Translations under genes and position numbers: made by a program
The notes under the pieces: generated by a model
Seen by the model: only the letters and a program-made list of their open reading frames with translations
What the model was told of the DNA's origin: nothing
Database searches by the model: none
Assembly: GCA_965213935.1 (NCBI GenBank)
Contig: CBDCAO010000011.1
Location: 310,001 to 374,000 of the forward strand
Origin: Bin52 sp965213935
Lineage (GTDB): Bacteria > Pseudomonadota > Alphaproteobacteria > Thalassobaculales > Thalassobaculaceae
Length of the DNA stretch: 64,000 nucleotides
Direction: 5' to 3'
Shown: positions 36,278 to 45,310 of the stretch, in pieces
Position numbering within the stretch: the stretch's first letter is position 1
Layout of the letters: every line of letters starts with the position of its first letter

Positions 36278-37150
36278 ATGACCGCGGTCATTCTCGGGCC
36301 ATCCAGCGTGGTCGGTCGCCACCTGCTGCGCCGGCTGGCCGGGAGCGGGACGGGCGGGCTGTGCTACAGCGCCCGGCGCCCGGCGGATCCGGTGCCGGAT
36401 GTCTTCACCTGGCTGTCGCTCCCGGCGGACGATGAGATCCGGGTACCCGACGGTTCGGTACTCTATTCCCTGGCGCCGCTGACGGCGTTGCCGCCGATAC
36501 TGCAGCGCATGACCGGGCTCGGGCGGGTGATCGCGCTGGGGACCTCGAGCACTGCGTACAAGGGGGAGAGTACCGATCCGGCCGAGCGCGAGCTCGCGTG
36601 GGAGTTCGGGCAGGCGGAACACGCCGTCAGCCTTCACTGCCGGGAACGGGGAATTGCATGGACCATCCTGCGCCCGACCATGGTCTACGATCCCGGTCGC
36701 GACCGTAACGTCAGCGCGATCGCGGCGGTCGCCCGGCGCTTCGGCTTCGTTCCCCTCGCGTGGCCGGCGAGAGGACTGCGCCAGCCCATACACGCCGATG
36801 ACGTGGCGCAGGCCATGATGGCTGCCCGCGATGCTCCCGCAGCGGTCGATGCGGCGTTCGTCATTCCGGGCAGCGAGACCCTTGAATACCGGGAGATGGT
36901 GCGCCGCATCATTCGGGCGACGGGACGCCGGGCGATGGTGGTGTACCTGCCGCTCGGCCCGGCGCGGCTTGCCATGGCGGTGTGGTTGCGCGCAACCGGT
37001 GCCGCCTACAGCCTCGCGATGCTCGAGCGCATGAACGCGGACCTCGTGTTCGATTCCGAACCGGCGCGGGAGGCGCTCGGGGTCAGTTTCCGGCCGTTCC
37101 GGCCGGAGTTTGCACGCCCTGATGACGCGCGGAAATCACAGGGGCCCTGA
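36278..37150 (+). CDS. NAD(P)-binding epimerase/dehydratase-like protein (extended SDR-like)
   Basis: 290 residues. The Rossmann start is VILGPSSVVGRHLLRRLAG, with the usual GxxGxxG reduced to GPSSVVG. RGIAWTILRPTMVYDPGRDR resembles the substrate-side strand of NAD-dependent epimerases, and LRQPIHADDVAQAMMAA is a strong family mark. The catalytic YxxxK is not clear: the expected position reads AWEFGQAEHAV, so catalysis may differ from classical epimerases. It lies about 145 bp after the SDR gene on the same strand. Role unknown; it may act on a nucleotide sugar or membrane lipid head group. Confidence 0.82.
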   Translation: MTAVILGPSSVVGRHLLRRLAGSGTGGLCYSARRPADPVPDVFTWLSLPADDEIRVPDGSVLYSLAPLTALPPILQRMTGLGRVIALGTSSTAYKGESTDPAERELAWEFGQAEHAVSLHCRERGIAWTILRPTMVYDPGRDRNVSAIAAVARRFGFVPLAWPARGLRQPIHADDVAQAMMAARDAPAAVDAAFVIPGSETLEYREMVRRIIRATGRRAMVVYLPLGPARLAMAVWLRATGAAYSLAMLERMNADLVFDSEPAREALGVSFRPFRPEFARPDDARKSQGP

Positions 37151-37244
37151 TCCTGTCAACCCGTCGCAATGGCGATGCGGTGTCCGGTTGCTATCAATTG
37201 CACACACTTGGCTCCGGGCCGGGTTCCATGCGAATCACGCGGCC

Positions 37245-38265
37245 ATGCAGACTGGCATGTGTCAGCTCTTTGCGGAGACAGCGGAGTGGTTCGTCCCGGC
37301 CTGCACGAGCGGCGCGCTGACGCGGAGCGCTCTGGCCCGGGAGCTCTGCGAGAGGGAGGGCTGGTTCGGCGGCACCGGCAGGCCGCGCCTTGCGTCGGCG
37401 CGCACGCTGCTTGCGCGCCTGGCCGAGGAAGCGGGTGTAGGTCTGCCGGAGGCGGAGGCGACGGAAGTCGACCCGCACACGCGTGCTGCGTCGGACTTCG
37501 CTGACAGTTCGGTCTCGTGTCCGCTTCGGGAGCTCGGCGTCCTGTCGCTCGAACCGGTGAGGGAAGCGGCGGATCGCCGCCGCCGGGAGGCGATGATCGA
37601 GACGCATCATCCGCAGGGGTGGTGTCGCCCGCCGGGAGGGCAGGTCCGGTACTGGGTCCGCTCGGAGCGGCACGGACTGCGGATGGCTGGGCGGCGGCCT
37701 GCGGCGAGCGCCCGGTGCTGGCGCAGACCTTCACGGGGCCGGAGATGTCCGGCCTGAGCTACCGGGCGGCGGGATGGAAGTGCTGCCCGGAGCTGACCTC
37801 GGGCCGCCGTTCGGGGGTGCGCCGCGCGGTCTGGCTGAGGCCGCTGGCCTCGGGCGGCGACGCGGACCTCCGGGACCACGTGCTGGAGACGGAACCGGCG
37901 GGAGAGCGGAAGATCGAGCCTCCCGCCTGCGGCGGCCCGAACCGGAGGAAGGGCCGCACGGCGAAGCTGACGCTGCGCTGCGCGCCGGTCGACCTGCTGC
38001 CCCGGCGGGACCGATCCGCATGACCGCCGTCTCCGCCCTGGAGGAGAACCCGCCCCTGGCGACGGGGAAGGGAAAGAAGGGCAACGGGCCGCTGCACTGG
38101 ATGTTGCTGACCACCGAAGACGCAGCCGACCTCGACACCGCCCGCACGGTGCTGCGATGGTACGAGCTGCGCTGGCGGACCGAGTGCTTCTTCCATGCGC
38201 TGAAGGTCGGCACCCGCATCGAGGACCGCCACCTCGACGAGGCCGATGACCTGAGGGCGAGCCCT
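37245..38265 (+). pseudogene. Decayed transposase: DUF4338 (DruA-like) domain followed by IS4-type C-terminus
   Basis: Three frames must be joined. The first (from MQTGMCQLFAETAEWF) gives LGVLSLEPVREAADRRRREA and IETHHPQGWCRPPGGQVRYW, the DUF4338 signature. The second gives RPVLAQTFTGPEMSGLSYRA and VWLRPLA, also DUF4338. The third gives MTAVSALEENPPLATGKGKK, then WYELRWRTECFFHALKVGTR, an IS4-type Y-(2)-R-(3)-E-(6)-K motif with the catalytic Glu. The region holding the first two catalytic Asp is missing, so this is a dead, internally deleted copy. A related copy lies at 46.5-48.8 kb. The TacA-like antitoxin gene starts about 140 bp downstream. Confidence 0.75.
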
Positions 38266-38406
38266 TGCACTGAAGCGGGGACACCTGCCGCGCAGCCGGC
38301 CCACCGTCGTCCTGAAGCGGACAGGCCGCAGCTTGCGCGTTTTCTACACAAACGCTATATCAGCAACCAGGACGCACGCCATCCAACCCGGCGGAGGGAG
38401 GCCGAC

Positions 38407-38664
38407 ATGCCTCAGGTGAACCTGCGCACGTCCAGCGAGCGTCTGGCCGTCATCGACCGCGCGGCGGCGATCCGGGGCGTCAGCCGGACCGAGTTCGTGC
38501 TGCGCTCCAGCGAGGCGGCGGCAATCGAGATCCTGAACGAGCGACCCGTCATCGCGCTGAACGACGAGGCGTGGGACGACTTCGTCGCCGCGCTCGACGC
38601 GCCCATAGAACCGGACCCCGCCGTGAAGGCGCGTTACGCGCGCACGCCCCAGTGGGACCGATAG
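38407..38664 (+). CDS. tacA: TacA-like antitoxin (DUF1778, ribbon-helix-helix)
   Basis: 85 residues. The N-terminal PQVNLRTSSERLAVIDRAAA and RTEFVLRSSEAAAIEIL form the ribbon-helix-helix of DUF1778 antitoxins. The C-terminal tail (LNDEAWDDFVAALDAP...DPAVKARYAR) is the toxin-binding part. The ATG at 38407 was chosen over the longer frame, which comes from the transposase remnant. The next gene is a GNAT acetyltransferase starting 13 bp before this stop, the usual tacAT overlap. Confidence 0.9.
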   Translation: MPQVNLRTSSERLAVIDRAAAIRGVSRTEFVLRSSEAAAIEILNERPVIALNDEAWDDFVAALDAPIEPDPAVKARYARTPQWDR

Positions 38665-39155
38665 GCCCGCCCGAGCCGCTCGCGCCCCGCCACGACCTTT
38701 CGCAGTTTTCCTCCGGCGTCCCGACCCTCGACGCCTGGCTCCACGGCAAGGCGCGGCTGAACGAGGCCAGGGGCGGCGCGCGCACCTATGTCGCCTGCGA
38801 CGGCGACCGCGTGGCCGGGTTCTACACTCTCGCCGCCAGTTCGGTGGAACGGCACCGGGTGTCGTCCCGGGTGGGCCGCAACATGCCCGATCCGATCCCG
38901 GTCATTCTCCTCGGCCAGCTCGCCGTGGACGAGAACTACCGGGGCCGGCGGCCCGGCTCCGACCTGCTCGTCGATGCCGGCCGCCGTGCGCTCGCGGCAG
39001 CCGGCACGATCGGCGCCCGCGCCATCATCGTGCAGGCCATCGACGAAGGGGCAAAGGCGTTTTACCTCCGGTTCGGCTACCGCCAGTTCTCCGACCGCGA
39101 GCCGCTGATGATGATCTTGCGGATGGTCGAGCTCGAACGACTGTTGCCATCGTGA
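38652..39155 (+). CDS. tacT: TacT-like GNAT acetyltransferase toxin
   Basis: 167 residues with a GTG start at 38652, overlapping tacA by 13 bp. TacT toxins acetylate the amino group of charged tRNAs and stop translation. Signatures are PRHDLSQFSSGVPTLDAWLH, VAGFYTLAASSVERHRV, the acetyl-CoA strand VILLGQLAVDENYRGRRPGS (with R-P-G in place of the usual GxGxG loop) and KAFYLRFGYRQFSD, with the family's catalytic Tyr expected in the last segment. Length and context fit an intact system. Activity depends on the RRPGS loop binding acetyl-CoA, which was not tested. Confidence 0.9.
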   Translation: MGPIGPPEPLAPRHDLSQFSSGVPTLDAWLHGKARLNEARGGARTYVACDGDRVAGFYTLAASSVERHRVSSRVGRNMPDPIPVILLGQLAVDENYRGRRPGSDLLVDAGRRALAAAGTIGARAIIVQAIDEGAKAFYLRFGYRQFSDREPLMMILRMVELERLLPS

Positions 39156-39349
39156 AGCCCGCCTCGACGCCGCGCGGTTTCAACTGACCGCCTGCTCCGC
39201 GGCCGGCCTGTCACAGTCTTGCCGGGGTCGTCGGCGACCCGGTCCTGGCCGTCCGCACACACTGCGTAGCCGGCCTCACACCGTCCGTGGTCCGTCGGGA
39301 TCCGGCATGCGGAGCTCACCGTGCTGCGCAGCCGGCCCGTCGCCGGCCG

Positions 39350-39655
39350 TCAGCCGGTCGCGCGCAGGTCCGTGCCGGTATCGAGCGTCGGCAGGCGGGC
39401 GATATCCCTGCCGTTCTTCTCTTCCGCGAGCCGCAACTCGTAGAGCTTCTGGAGGTTGAGCCAGAATTCGCCCGAGGTGCCGAAGAAACGTCCGAGCCGG
39501 AGCGCCGTATCGCCGGTGATGGCGCGCCGGGCGTTGAGTATCCCGGTGATCCGGTTGGTCGGCACGTCGATGCGCCGGGCAAGCTCGGCCGCACTCATGC
39601 CAAGCGCGTCGAGGTCCTCGCGCAGCGTCTCGCCGGGATGGATGGGTTCGCGCAT
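39350..39655 (-). CDS. higA: HigA-type antitoxin
   Basis: 101 residues from the ATG at 39655: MREPIHPGETLREDLDALGM is the classic HigA start. The helix-turn-helix is SAAELARRIDVPTNRITGIL followed by NARRAITGDTALRLGRFFGT. The frame is open without a stop through the upstream toxin gene because of a frameshift there, so a HigB-HigA fusion of up to 207 residues could also be made. The 39156-39349 stretch between this gene and tacT carries no gene. Confidence 0.93.
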   Translation of the reverse strand: MREPIHPGETLREDLDALGMSAAELARRIDVPTNRITGILNARRAITGDTALRLGRFFGTSGEFWLNLQKLYELRLAEEKNGRDIARLPTLDTGTDLRATG

Positions 39656-39668
39656 GACACGCCTCCTG

Positions 39669-39949
39669 TCAGTGGTAGTCGACGATCTCCACTTCGGCCG
39701 GACAAGGCTGTCTTCGGGCCAGACGAAGCAGATGCGCCACCGGTCGTTGATACGGATGCTCCACTGCCCCTTGCGCCGGCCCCTGAGCGCCTCCAGCCGG
39801 GCGCCGGGCCGCGTCAGGTCGCCCAGCCCGGTGGCGGCGTCGAGCTGGTCGAGCTTGCGCGAAGCGGCGCGCGCGAAGCCTGAGAAGGCCGCGACCCGAC
39901 CTCCCCGGTAGAACGCTTCCGTGCGCTTGTCCCTGAAGCCGACAATCAC
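39669..39949 (-). pseudogene. higB: HigB-type toxin with a frameshift near its 3' end
   Basis: From the GTG at 39949 the frame reads VIVGFRDKRTEAFYRGGRV, ASRKLDQLDAATGLGDL and WSIRINDRWRICFVWPEDS, all typical of HigB ribosome-dependent ribonucleases. After PEDS the expected ending (PCPAEVEIVDYH and stop, at 39669) lies in a different frame. In the open frame the text is LVRPKWRSSTTTDRRRV and runs directly into HigA. One base lost or gained near 39708 explains it. The catalytic C-terminal residues (VEIVDYH) would be absent or only made after ribosomal frameshifting. Could be inactivated toxin, a natural fusion, or a sequencing error. Confidence 0.8.
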
Positions 39950-39973
39950 GACGCATCCGAATCCGCAGTCCAC

Positions 39974-40523
39974 TCATGCCGCGCACCGTAACGACCGCAT
40001 CTGCGTTACGTCAAGCATAACGCCACGGTTGATGCACTTGCCTGCCATCCGCCGGCGGGTTCGGCCTTGCCTGCTGCGCCGCCGTCCTGCCGCCGTCTCC
40101 ATCGGCGCGCTTCTCGCCGGCAGGAGGAGAGGGTTGGTCGTGAGCGGGCCGTCAGGCCGGGGAAGATGTCAATCAGGAACTGCCTCGAGCGGCGGGGTCG
40201 TCCGCCGCGCCAGCCACTGCAGCACGTTGTTCGGTTCGGCGAACGCCTGTCGTGCTCCGCGGCCGCTTGCGCTGTCCGCCGCTCCCAGCTGATGGTCACA
40301 TCCGCGCGACGATCGCGGAAGTCGTCGCGCGAACCACGTCCTTGCTGTCGCCCGGAACGAACTGGAAGACGTGCTGCACTATTCTGGACGGGCGCCTCTG
40401 CTCGCGCACCATCGGGTGCAACACGATTGCGCCACGGCCTGCGGCCGGCTGAGGGAAGGGACTGATCGAAGTCCAGACACGTCGCTGACATGGGCAACCG
40501 GACCTGCCCGCATCAGCTTTGCG
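39974..40523. other. Region without a recognised gene
   Basis: About 550 bp between higB and the first glycosyltransferase. Frames on both strands are open for 60-160 codons, but none resembles a known family or has a good ribosome-binding site. It probably contains decayed mobile-element DNA. Confidence 0.45.
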
Positions 40524-41654
40524 CTACAGGCCGGCACCCCGTGCCCTCCCGACTGCTCTGGCGAGCAGCGTGCGCAGTCTGGCAAGTCTTCTGGACATGA
40601 CACCGGTGACCAGTTCCCGGAAATGCCGCGATCCTTCGAAGTGACGGGAGACTTCCGCGCTGGGGACTCGCCGCAATCTCTGCACTGCCGGGCGTCGCTC
40701 GAGCAGGATAGTCGGCAGCCCGCGGATGGCGTCACGATAGGCTTTCAGCAGCGTGGTGCGACGACCGTGCAAGCCGTCGGTGATCAGGATCCGCAGCAAC
40801 AGCAGAAAGAAAGCAGGAAGGTTCCTGAGCAGGAGATCGATCGGCATGTTCTTGCAGAACGACCAGATCAGGTTCCGGTAGCCGTGATAGATCTGGAACT
40901 CGCTGCTCATTCCGGCTGACGCGGAACCGACGTGGTGGACGACCGCATCGGCGACATGCAGGCACCTGTAGCCGGCAAGGCGCAACTTGAAGGACAGGTC
41001 GACATCCTCGAAGTAGCAGAAGAACGATTCCTCGAAACCGCCGACCTCGCTGAACGCCGCCCTGTCATAGAGTGCAGCCGCGGCACAGGCGCCGAACACC
41101 TCGTCAGACGTACATTCGGCGAGGTCGGCCGGCCTCATGTGGTCCCGCCGCCATGCCAGTCCGTTGCGCGCCAGCATGTCGCCGGTACCATCGAGGATGT
41201 CACCCTGGCCCTTCAGGTGTTCCGGAGGTTCGAAAAGGTACTGGTGCGAGCCGAAGAACGAGAACTCCGGAGAGGTTTCCGCCGCGTGCAGCAGACGTTC
41301 CAGCCAGTCAGGCGCGGGGAAGGCGTCGCTGTTGAGCAACGCGATCCAGGGGGATCGTGCGACCTCCACGGCGCGGTTGTTGGCAAAGGCGAACCCGGTG
41401 TTGCGTCCAAGATCGAGGATCCGGAAACGGGTGTCGTCGGGGACATGCGCGAGTGACCCGTCGTGCGAGCCGTTGTCGACGACAATGACCTCGAAATCGG
41501 TCACGGTCTGGGCGCACAGGTGCTCCACGCACCTTCGCAGGTACTCTCCACCATTGTAATTCACGATGATCACGGACACGGACAGACCCGCCTCGCCGGC
41601 ATACGCCTTCGCGTCTGCGGTGGACCCCAGGAGCGGATCAAACCGCGAATTCAC
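40524..41654 (-). CDS. Family 2 glycosyltransferase (rhamnosyltransferase-like)
   Basis: 376 residues. The GT-A fold start VSVIIVNYNGGEYLRRCVEH, the DNGSHDGSL segment, GRNTGFAFANNRAVE and the DXD-equivalent LLNSDAFPAPDW are clear. EVGGFEESFFCYFEDVDLSF is the ED/DVDLS acceptor-side motif of the WbbL-type rhamnosyltransferases. The C-terminal hydrophobic helix LPAFFLLLLRILITDG may anchor it to the inner membrane. It transfers a sugar from an NDP donor to a lipid-linked glycan, probably for LPS or capsule. Same strand as the larger glycosyltransferase upstream (about 130 bp gap). Confidence 0.9.
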   Translation of the reverse strand: MNSRFDPLLGSTADAKAYAGEAGLSVSVIIVNYNGGEYLRRCVEHLCAQTVTDFEVIVVDNGSHDGSLAHVPDDTRFRILDLGRNTGFAFANNRAVEVARSPWIALLNSDAFPAPDWLERLLHAAETSPEFSFFGSHQYLFEPPEHLKGQGDILDGTGDMLARNGLAWRRDHMRPADLAECTSDEVFGACAAAALYDRAAFSEVGGFEESFFCYFEDVDLSFKLRLAGYRCLHVADAVVHHVGSASAGMSSEFQIYHGYRNLIWSFCKNMPIDLLLRNLPAFFLLLLRILITDGLHGRRTTLLKAYRDAIRGLPTILLERRPAVQRLRRVPSAEVSRHFEGSRHFRELVTGVMSRRLARLRTLLARAVGRARGAGL

Positions 41655-41782
41655 TTGCGGAAGTCCGGAAAATCTGCACGGCGGCGCGGGGACGGGAACA
41701 GGCAGGTCCGGTGCGCATGATCAGGGCTCTCCGTTGCCAATGCGGAGCCTCGCACACCAGGGCCGGAAAAGCCCGTGCCCGC

Positions 41783-43774
41783 TCACCGTGTCGCGTGGTT
41801 GCCGAGTACCTTCAGGCCCAACCGCAGAACCGTCCGCACGAACCAGCGGAATATCCGGACGTGCAGTGCACGGCTGCGCAGGACGAGCAGGGACCCGGCC
41901 GACACTCCCAGGGTGTCGGCGTACTCCTCGATCAACTGCTCGTACTCACTCCCGATCTGCCCGGCGTTCAGGGATATGCCCAGTCCCCGGTGTTTTTCCC
42001 TGGCAATCGCATAGTATTGCTCCAGGGACTCCTGCCTGGCGCCAACCTGCTGGTGAACCATCGGGACACGGTAGAGCGCCGTGGTCTTCTCGATGTGCGC
42101 GAATGGTCCCGAATATGCCGCGTACCGCACCCACAGGTCCCAGTCTTCCTGGTTCTCCAGTGCGGGGTCCATTCCTCCGCATTCCTCGAACAGGGTGCGT
42201 TCGAACATGACGCAGCAGATCGGCATGATGTTGCGGTGACACAGTTCGACGTAGGTGAAGGGTCGGTTGAACACCACGTCCCGCGAGCCTTCCCGGACGA
42301 TCTCGTGATTGTCGTCCCACTCGGTGCGGACCTCGAAAGCCGTGGAGTACGCGATGCGCGCATCCGAGTCCTTCAGGCAGACGACCAGCTGCTCGACATG
42401 GTCGGCAAACAGTTCATCGTCCTCGTCGAGGAAGCACAGGTAGGAGCCGGTAGCAAGTTCCATTGCAGTGTTGCCGGCAGTGCACCTTCCCCGGTTTTCC
42501 CCGAGTGCACGGTAGACGATGTCAAGTCCCGGGAACCTGTCAATAACGTCTTCCACCGTGGGAGGGCCGTCCTCGATCACCACGGCCTCGAGAGGCCGGT
42601 AGGTCTGGTTGGCGATGGTTCGCAGCGCCCGTTCGAGCTGCGCCTTCCTGCCGATGGTCCGGACCAGGACCGAGACCAGGGGATACTGATCCAGGTCCGG
42701 GAACGGTGTTACGACGTGAAACGCTCCGAGCCGGGTCGGGGCAAAGTTCATGCCACTGAAATAGGCCTCTCCGAAGTTCCGGCGCTTTTTCATGAAATGC
42801 CGGAAGTCCCGGAAATAGCGGGTTCCGATGACCAGGAGATCCTTGCGTTGACCGGGAAAGTACCGACGGCCCAGCAGGATTGCCAGGTAGATGCCGTAGC
42901 CCCGGAGCATGTCCATGAAACTGCCGAAGCGGGTGCGGATGTAGAGCATGCCGAGCACGCTGTGGATCAGCTGCACAGGTTTGACCTGGCCCGCAAATTC
43001 GTAAGTGTGGTGCCGGATGCACGCCGACGGAACATATCGCAGCGTCCAGCCGGCATGCCTGATCCGCCAGCACAGGTCGACATCCTCACAGTAGAGAAAG
43101 ATGCGTTCGTCGAAACCTTTGACGGTTTCGAAGGCGTCGCGGCGGAGCAACAGTGCGGCACCACAGCACCACGGAGAGTTCATGGACACCGGGTTGTACT
43201 GCTTGGGGTGCTCGTAAGGCACCTGTCTCGGTTCCCATGCGCCAACGCTTGAACTGTCGTTCTCGGCCGCCTCGACAAGCCTCTGGATGCAGTCGGGATA
43301 GAGTTCGGTGTCCGGATTGAGAATCAGGGCGAACGGCGCGCGGCCGTCGTGCAGCGCACGGTTGTGCGCTCTTCCAAAGCCGTCATTGGTCGCGTTCTCC
43401 ACGACCTCGTAGGAATGGAACAGCCCGACCTTGTCCCATCTGAGCACCGAGAGCCGTTCAACGGTATTGTCGGAGCTGCTGTTGTCCACGAAGGTGATCC
43501 GCGCCCGGGTCATGTCGAAGGTCTGTCGGGTCAGGCTGTCGACCAGTCGTTCCACATGGCTGGCTGAATTGAACGTCACCACGGAGATATCGAGGCGGGG
43601 CTCCGGCTGGGGCTGTCTGAGTTCCGATAATGTGGCGAGAGGAGGGTTCTCGACCCGCTCATCCGATCCGAGGTCCGGTTGCGCGGAAGTTGCCTGGCAG
43701 AACCCGGGAGCTGCCGGGGCGGCCCCTTGAGCTGTTGGCGCCGGTTCAGGTTCTGATCGTGAGTCAATGATCAT
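41783..43774 (-). CDS. Bifunctional family 2 glycosyltransferase with two GT-A domains
   Basis: 663 residues from the ATG at 43774; an upstream in-frame ATG at 43861 would add 29 residues without similarity. The first GT2 domain starts DISVVTFNSASHVERLVDSL, with ALILNPDTELYPDCIQRL and IFLYCEDVDLCWRIRHAGW. A linker with GRRYFPGQRKDLL follows. The second GT2 domain starts VSVLVRTIGRKAQLERALRT, with GENRGRCTAGNTAME, CFLDEDDELFADHVEQL and MDPALENQEDWDLWVRYAAY. Two active sites suggest stepwise addition of two sugars. A close paralogue lies at the right end of the window (62811-64000). Confidence 0.9.
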   Translation of the reverse strand: MIIDSRSEPEPAPTAQGAAPAAPGFCQATSAQPDLGSDERVENPPLATLSELRQPQPEPRLDISVVTFNSASHVERLVDSLTRQTFDMTRARITFVDNSSSDNTVERLSVLRWDKVGLFHSYEVVENATNDGFGRAHNRALHDGRAPFALILNPDTELYPDCIQRLVEAAENDSSSVGAWEPRQVPYEHPKQYNPVSMNSPWCCGAALLLRRDAFETVKGFDERIFLYCEDVDLCWRIRHAGWTLRYVPSACIRHHTYEFAGQVKPVQLIHSVLGMLYIRTRFGSFMDMLRGYGIYLAILLGRRYFPGQRKDLLVIGTRYFRDFRHFMKKRRNFGEAYFSGMNFAPTRLGAFHVVTPFPDLDQYPLVSVLVRTIGRKAQLERALRTIANQTYRPLEAVVIEDGPPTVEDVIDRFPGLDIVYRALGENRGRCTAGNTAMELATGSYLCFLDEDDELFADHVEQLVVCLKDSDARIAYSTAFEVRTEWDDNHEIVREGSRDVVFNRPFTYVELCHRNIMPICCVMFERTLFEECGGMDPALENQEDWDLWVRYAAYSGPFAHIEKTTALYRVPMVHQQVGARQESLEQYYAIAREKHRGLGISLNAGQIGSEYEQLIEEYADTLGVSAGSLLVLRSRALHVRIFRWFVRTVLRLGLKVLGNHATR

Positions 43775-44407
43775 ACAAGGGCTTTCTGATCCTCCGCGTC
43801 GCACGAAGGCCGGTCGAACCGGGACAGGGCCGTTGCTCTCATGCTGTCCAGATATACACATGCCTGCGCCATCCTGTCACCGTGCAGTAATGGTTCGAAC
43901 CGCATTCACCACATCACTCGCGTGCTCCCGGCCTCAGCAGGTACCGGCATTTCCGCGCGGGGCCGGGGCTCGCTGATGTCGTTGTCAATGCCACGTGACC
44001 CGGTGTCCGTGCACAACCCGACAGCGGACCGGCTCGATGCGGCCCTGCTCCGGGAGAGGTCCGGTTCGCGCCGGATCGGAACCGTATCGGGTCCGCAGCC
44101 GAGCCGTCCGTCGCCAGTACTGGTTACCCGGTCCCCGGTCGATGCACGGTAAGCGTACCCGCGCCCGGTGCGCCGGTTCCCGCGTTCCGCAGTTCTCTTG
44201 ACAACACGTTGCGGCTTCGACGGTCTCCCTCAGTCATGCAATCGTGTCCGGACCACGCCGGTGTACCCTGTCTCCTGATGCTTCGCGAATCAGGAGCTTC
44301 CGGACGCAGGAGCATGGTCCCGGATTCCTGCAATTCTGCCGCAACGGCCGTTCTTCACCCGTACACCAGAGGTGCCCATGCCGTCAGAACAGAACTGCTG
44401 GACATCC
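43775..44407. other. Intergenic region without a supported gene
   Basis: About 630 bp between the start of the glycosyltransferase and the decayed purA copy. It must contain the promoter of the minus-strand glycosyltransferase genes. No confident gene or RNA was seen. Confidence 0.45.
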
Positions 44408-45213
44408 GATCCCTTTGCGCTGCTTGATGAAATCCGGACCGTAAGCGCACTCGGTGTGGAGGTGACAGTCAACGAGGCCTACCGGGCACTTGTCGACATC
44501 GCATCTCGTATACTGCCGTATGCGGCCAGGTCCGGCACTGGCTGGACCAGCTGCGCCGGAACGACAAGCGTATCCTGCTCGAAGGTGCCCAGGGCGTGAT
44601 GCTGGACGTCGATCATGGTGCCTACCCCTTCGTGACCTCCTCGAACACGGTTGCCGGCCAGGCTGTCACCGGGGCCCGGATGGGCCCGACCTCGATCGGC
44701 TACGTGCTCGGAATTACCAAGGCATGCACCACCCGTGTCGGAGGTGGACCGTTTCCGACCGAACAATCGAACGAGATCGGCGAGCGCCTCGATGGTCGCG
44801 GGCACGAGTTCGGCACCGTCACCGGAAGACGCAGGCGACGCGGCTGGCTTGATGCGGTCATGGTGCGCCAGGCCATCAAGACTGCAGGCATCAACGGTAT
44901 TGCGCTCACCAAACTCGATGTGCATGAAGGGTTTTCCGAGATCCGGATCTGCACCGGATACGAGCTTGATGGCCAATATCCGGATCACTTTCCGAGTGGT
45001 CCTGGCGCCCCGGCAACGGTCAGGCCGGTTTACACTCCCGTCGACGGCTGGTCCGACACCACCTGCGGCGCCCGTTCATGGGCCAATCTGCCGGCCAATG
45101 CGATAAAGTACACTCGGCTGGTCGAGTCGCTGATCAAGGCGCCAGTCGCCCTGCTCTCTGCCAGCCCCGAACGCGACGGCACGACATTGGTCACCGATCC
45201 GTTCCAGGAGTGA
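44408..45213 (+). pseudogene. purA: Decayed partial second copy of purA
   Basis: Homology to the intact purA begins at DPFALLDEIRTVSALGVEV (equivalent to residue about 82 of PurA). It skips about 100 residues and resumes at NEAYRALVDIASRILPYAA. It then shifts frame to give VRHWLDQLRRNDKRILLEGA and continues in that frame through MLDVDHGAYPFVTSSNTVAG to the normal C-terminus LVTDPFQE. The GTP P-loop and the active-site Asp/His at the N-terminus are absent, so it cannot work. Protein similarity to the intact copy over the last 205 residues is high but with many substitutions: an old duplication or a captured foreign purA. Confidence 0.93.
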
Positions 45214-45310
45214 AAACGTCACCGGTGCGTCGGATCGGTCGGGTTCGCCAGGACCCACCCTGCCGCCAACAAGCCTTTGTGTATGGTACATGTGATGTGC
45301 GATTAATGCG

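Noticed and set aside
40006..40497. Possible small gene between higB and the glycosyltransferase
   Set aside because: All three minus frames are partly open but none gives recognisable text; composition suggests decayed DNA.
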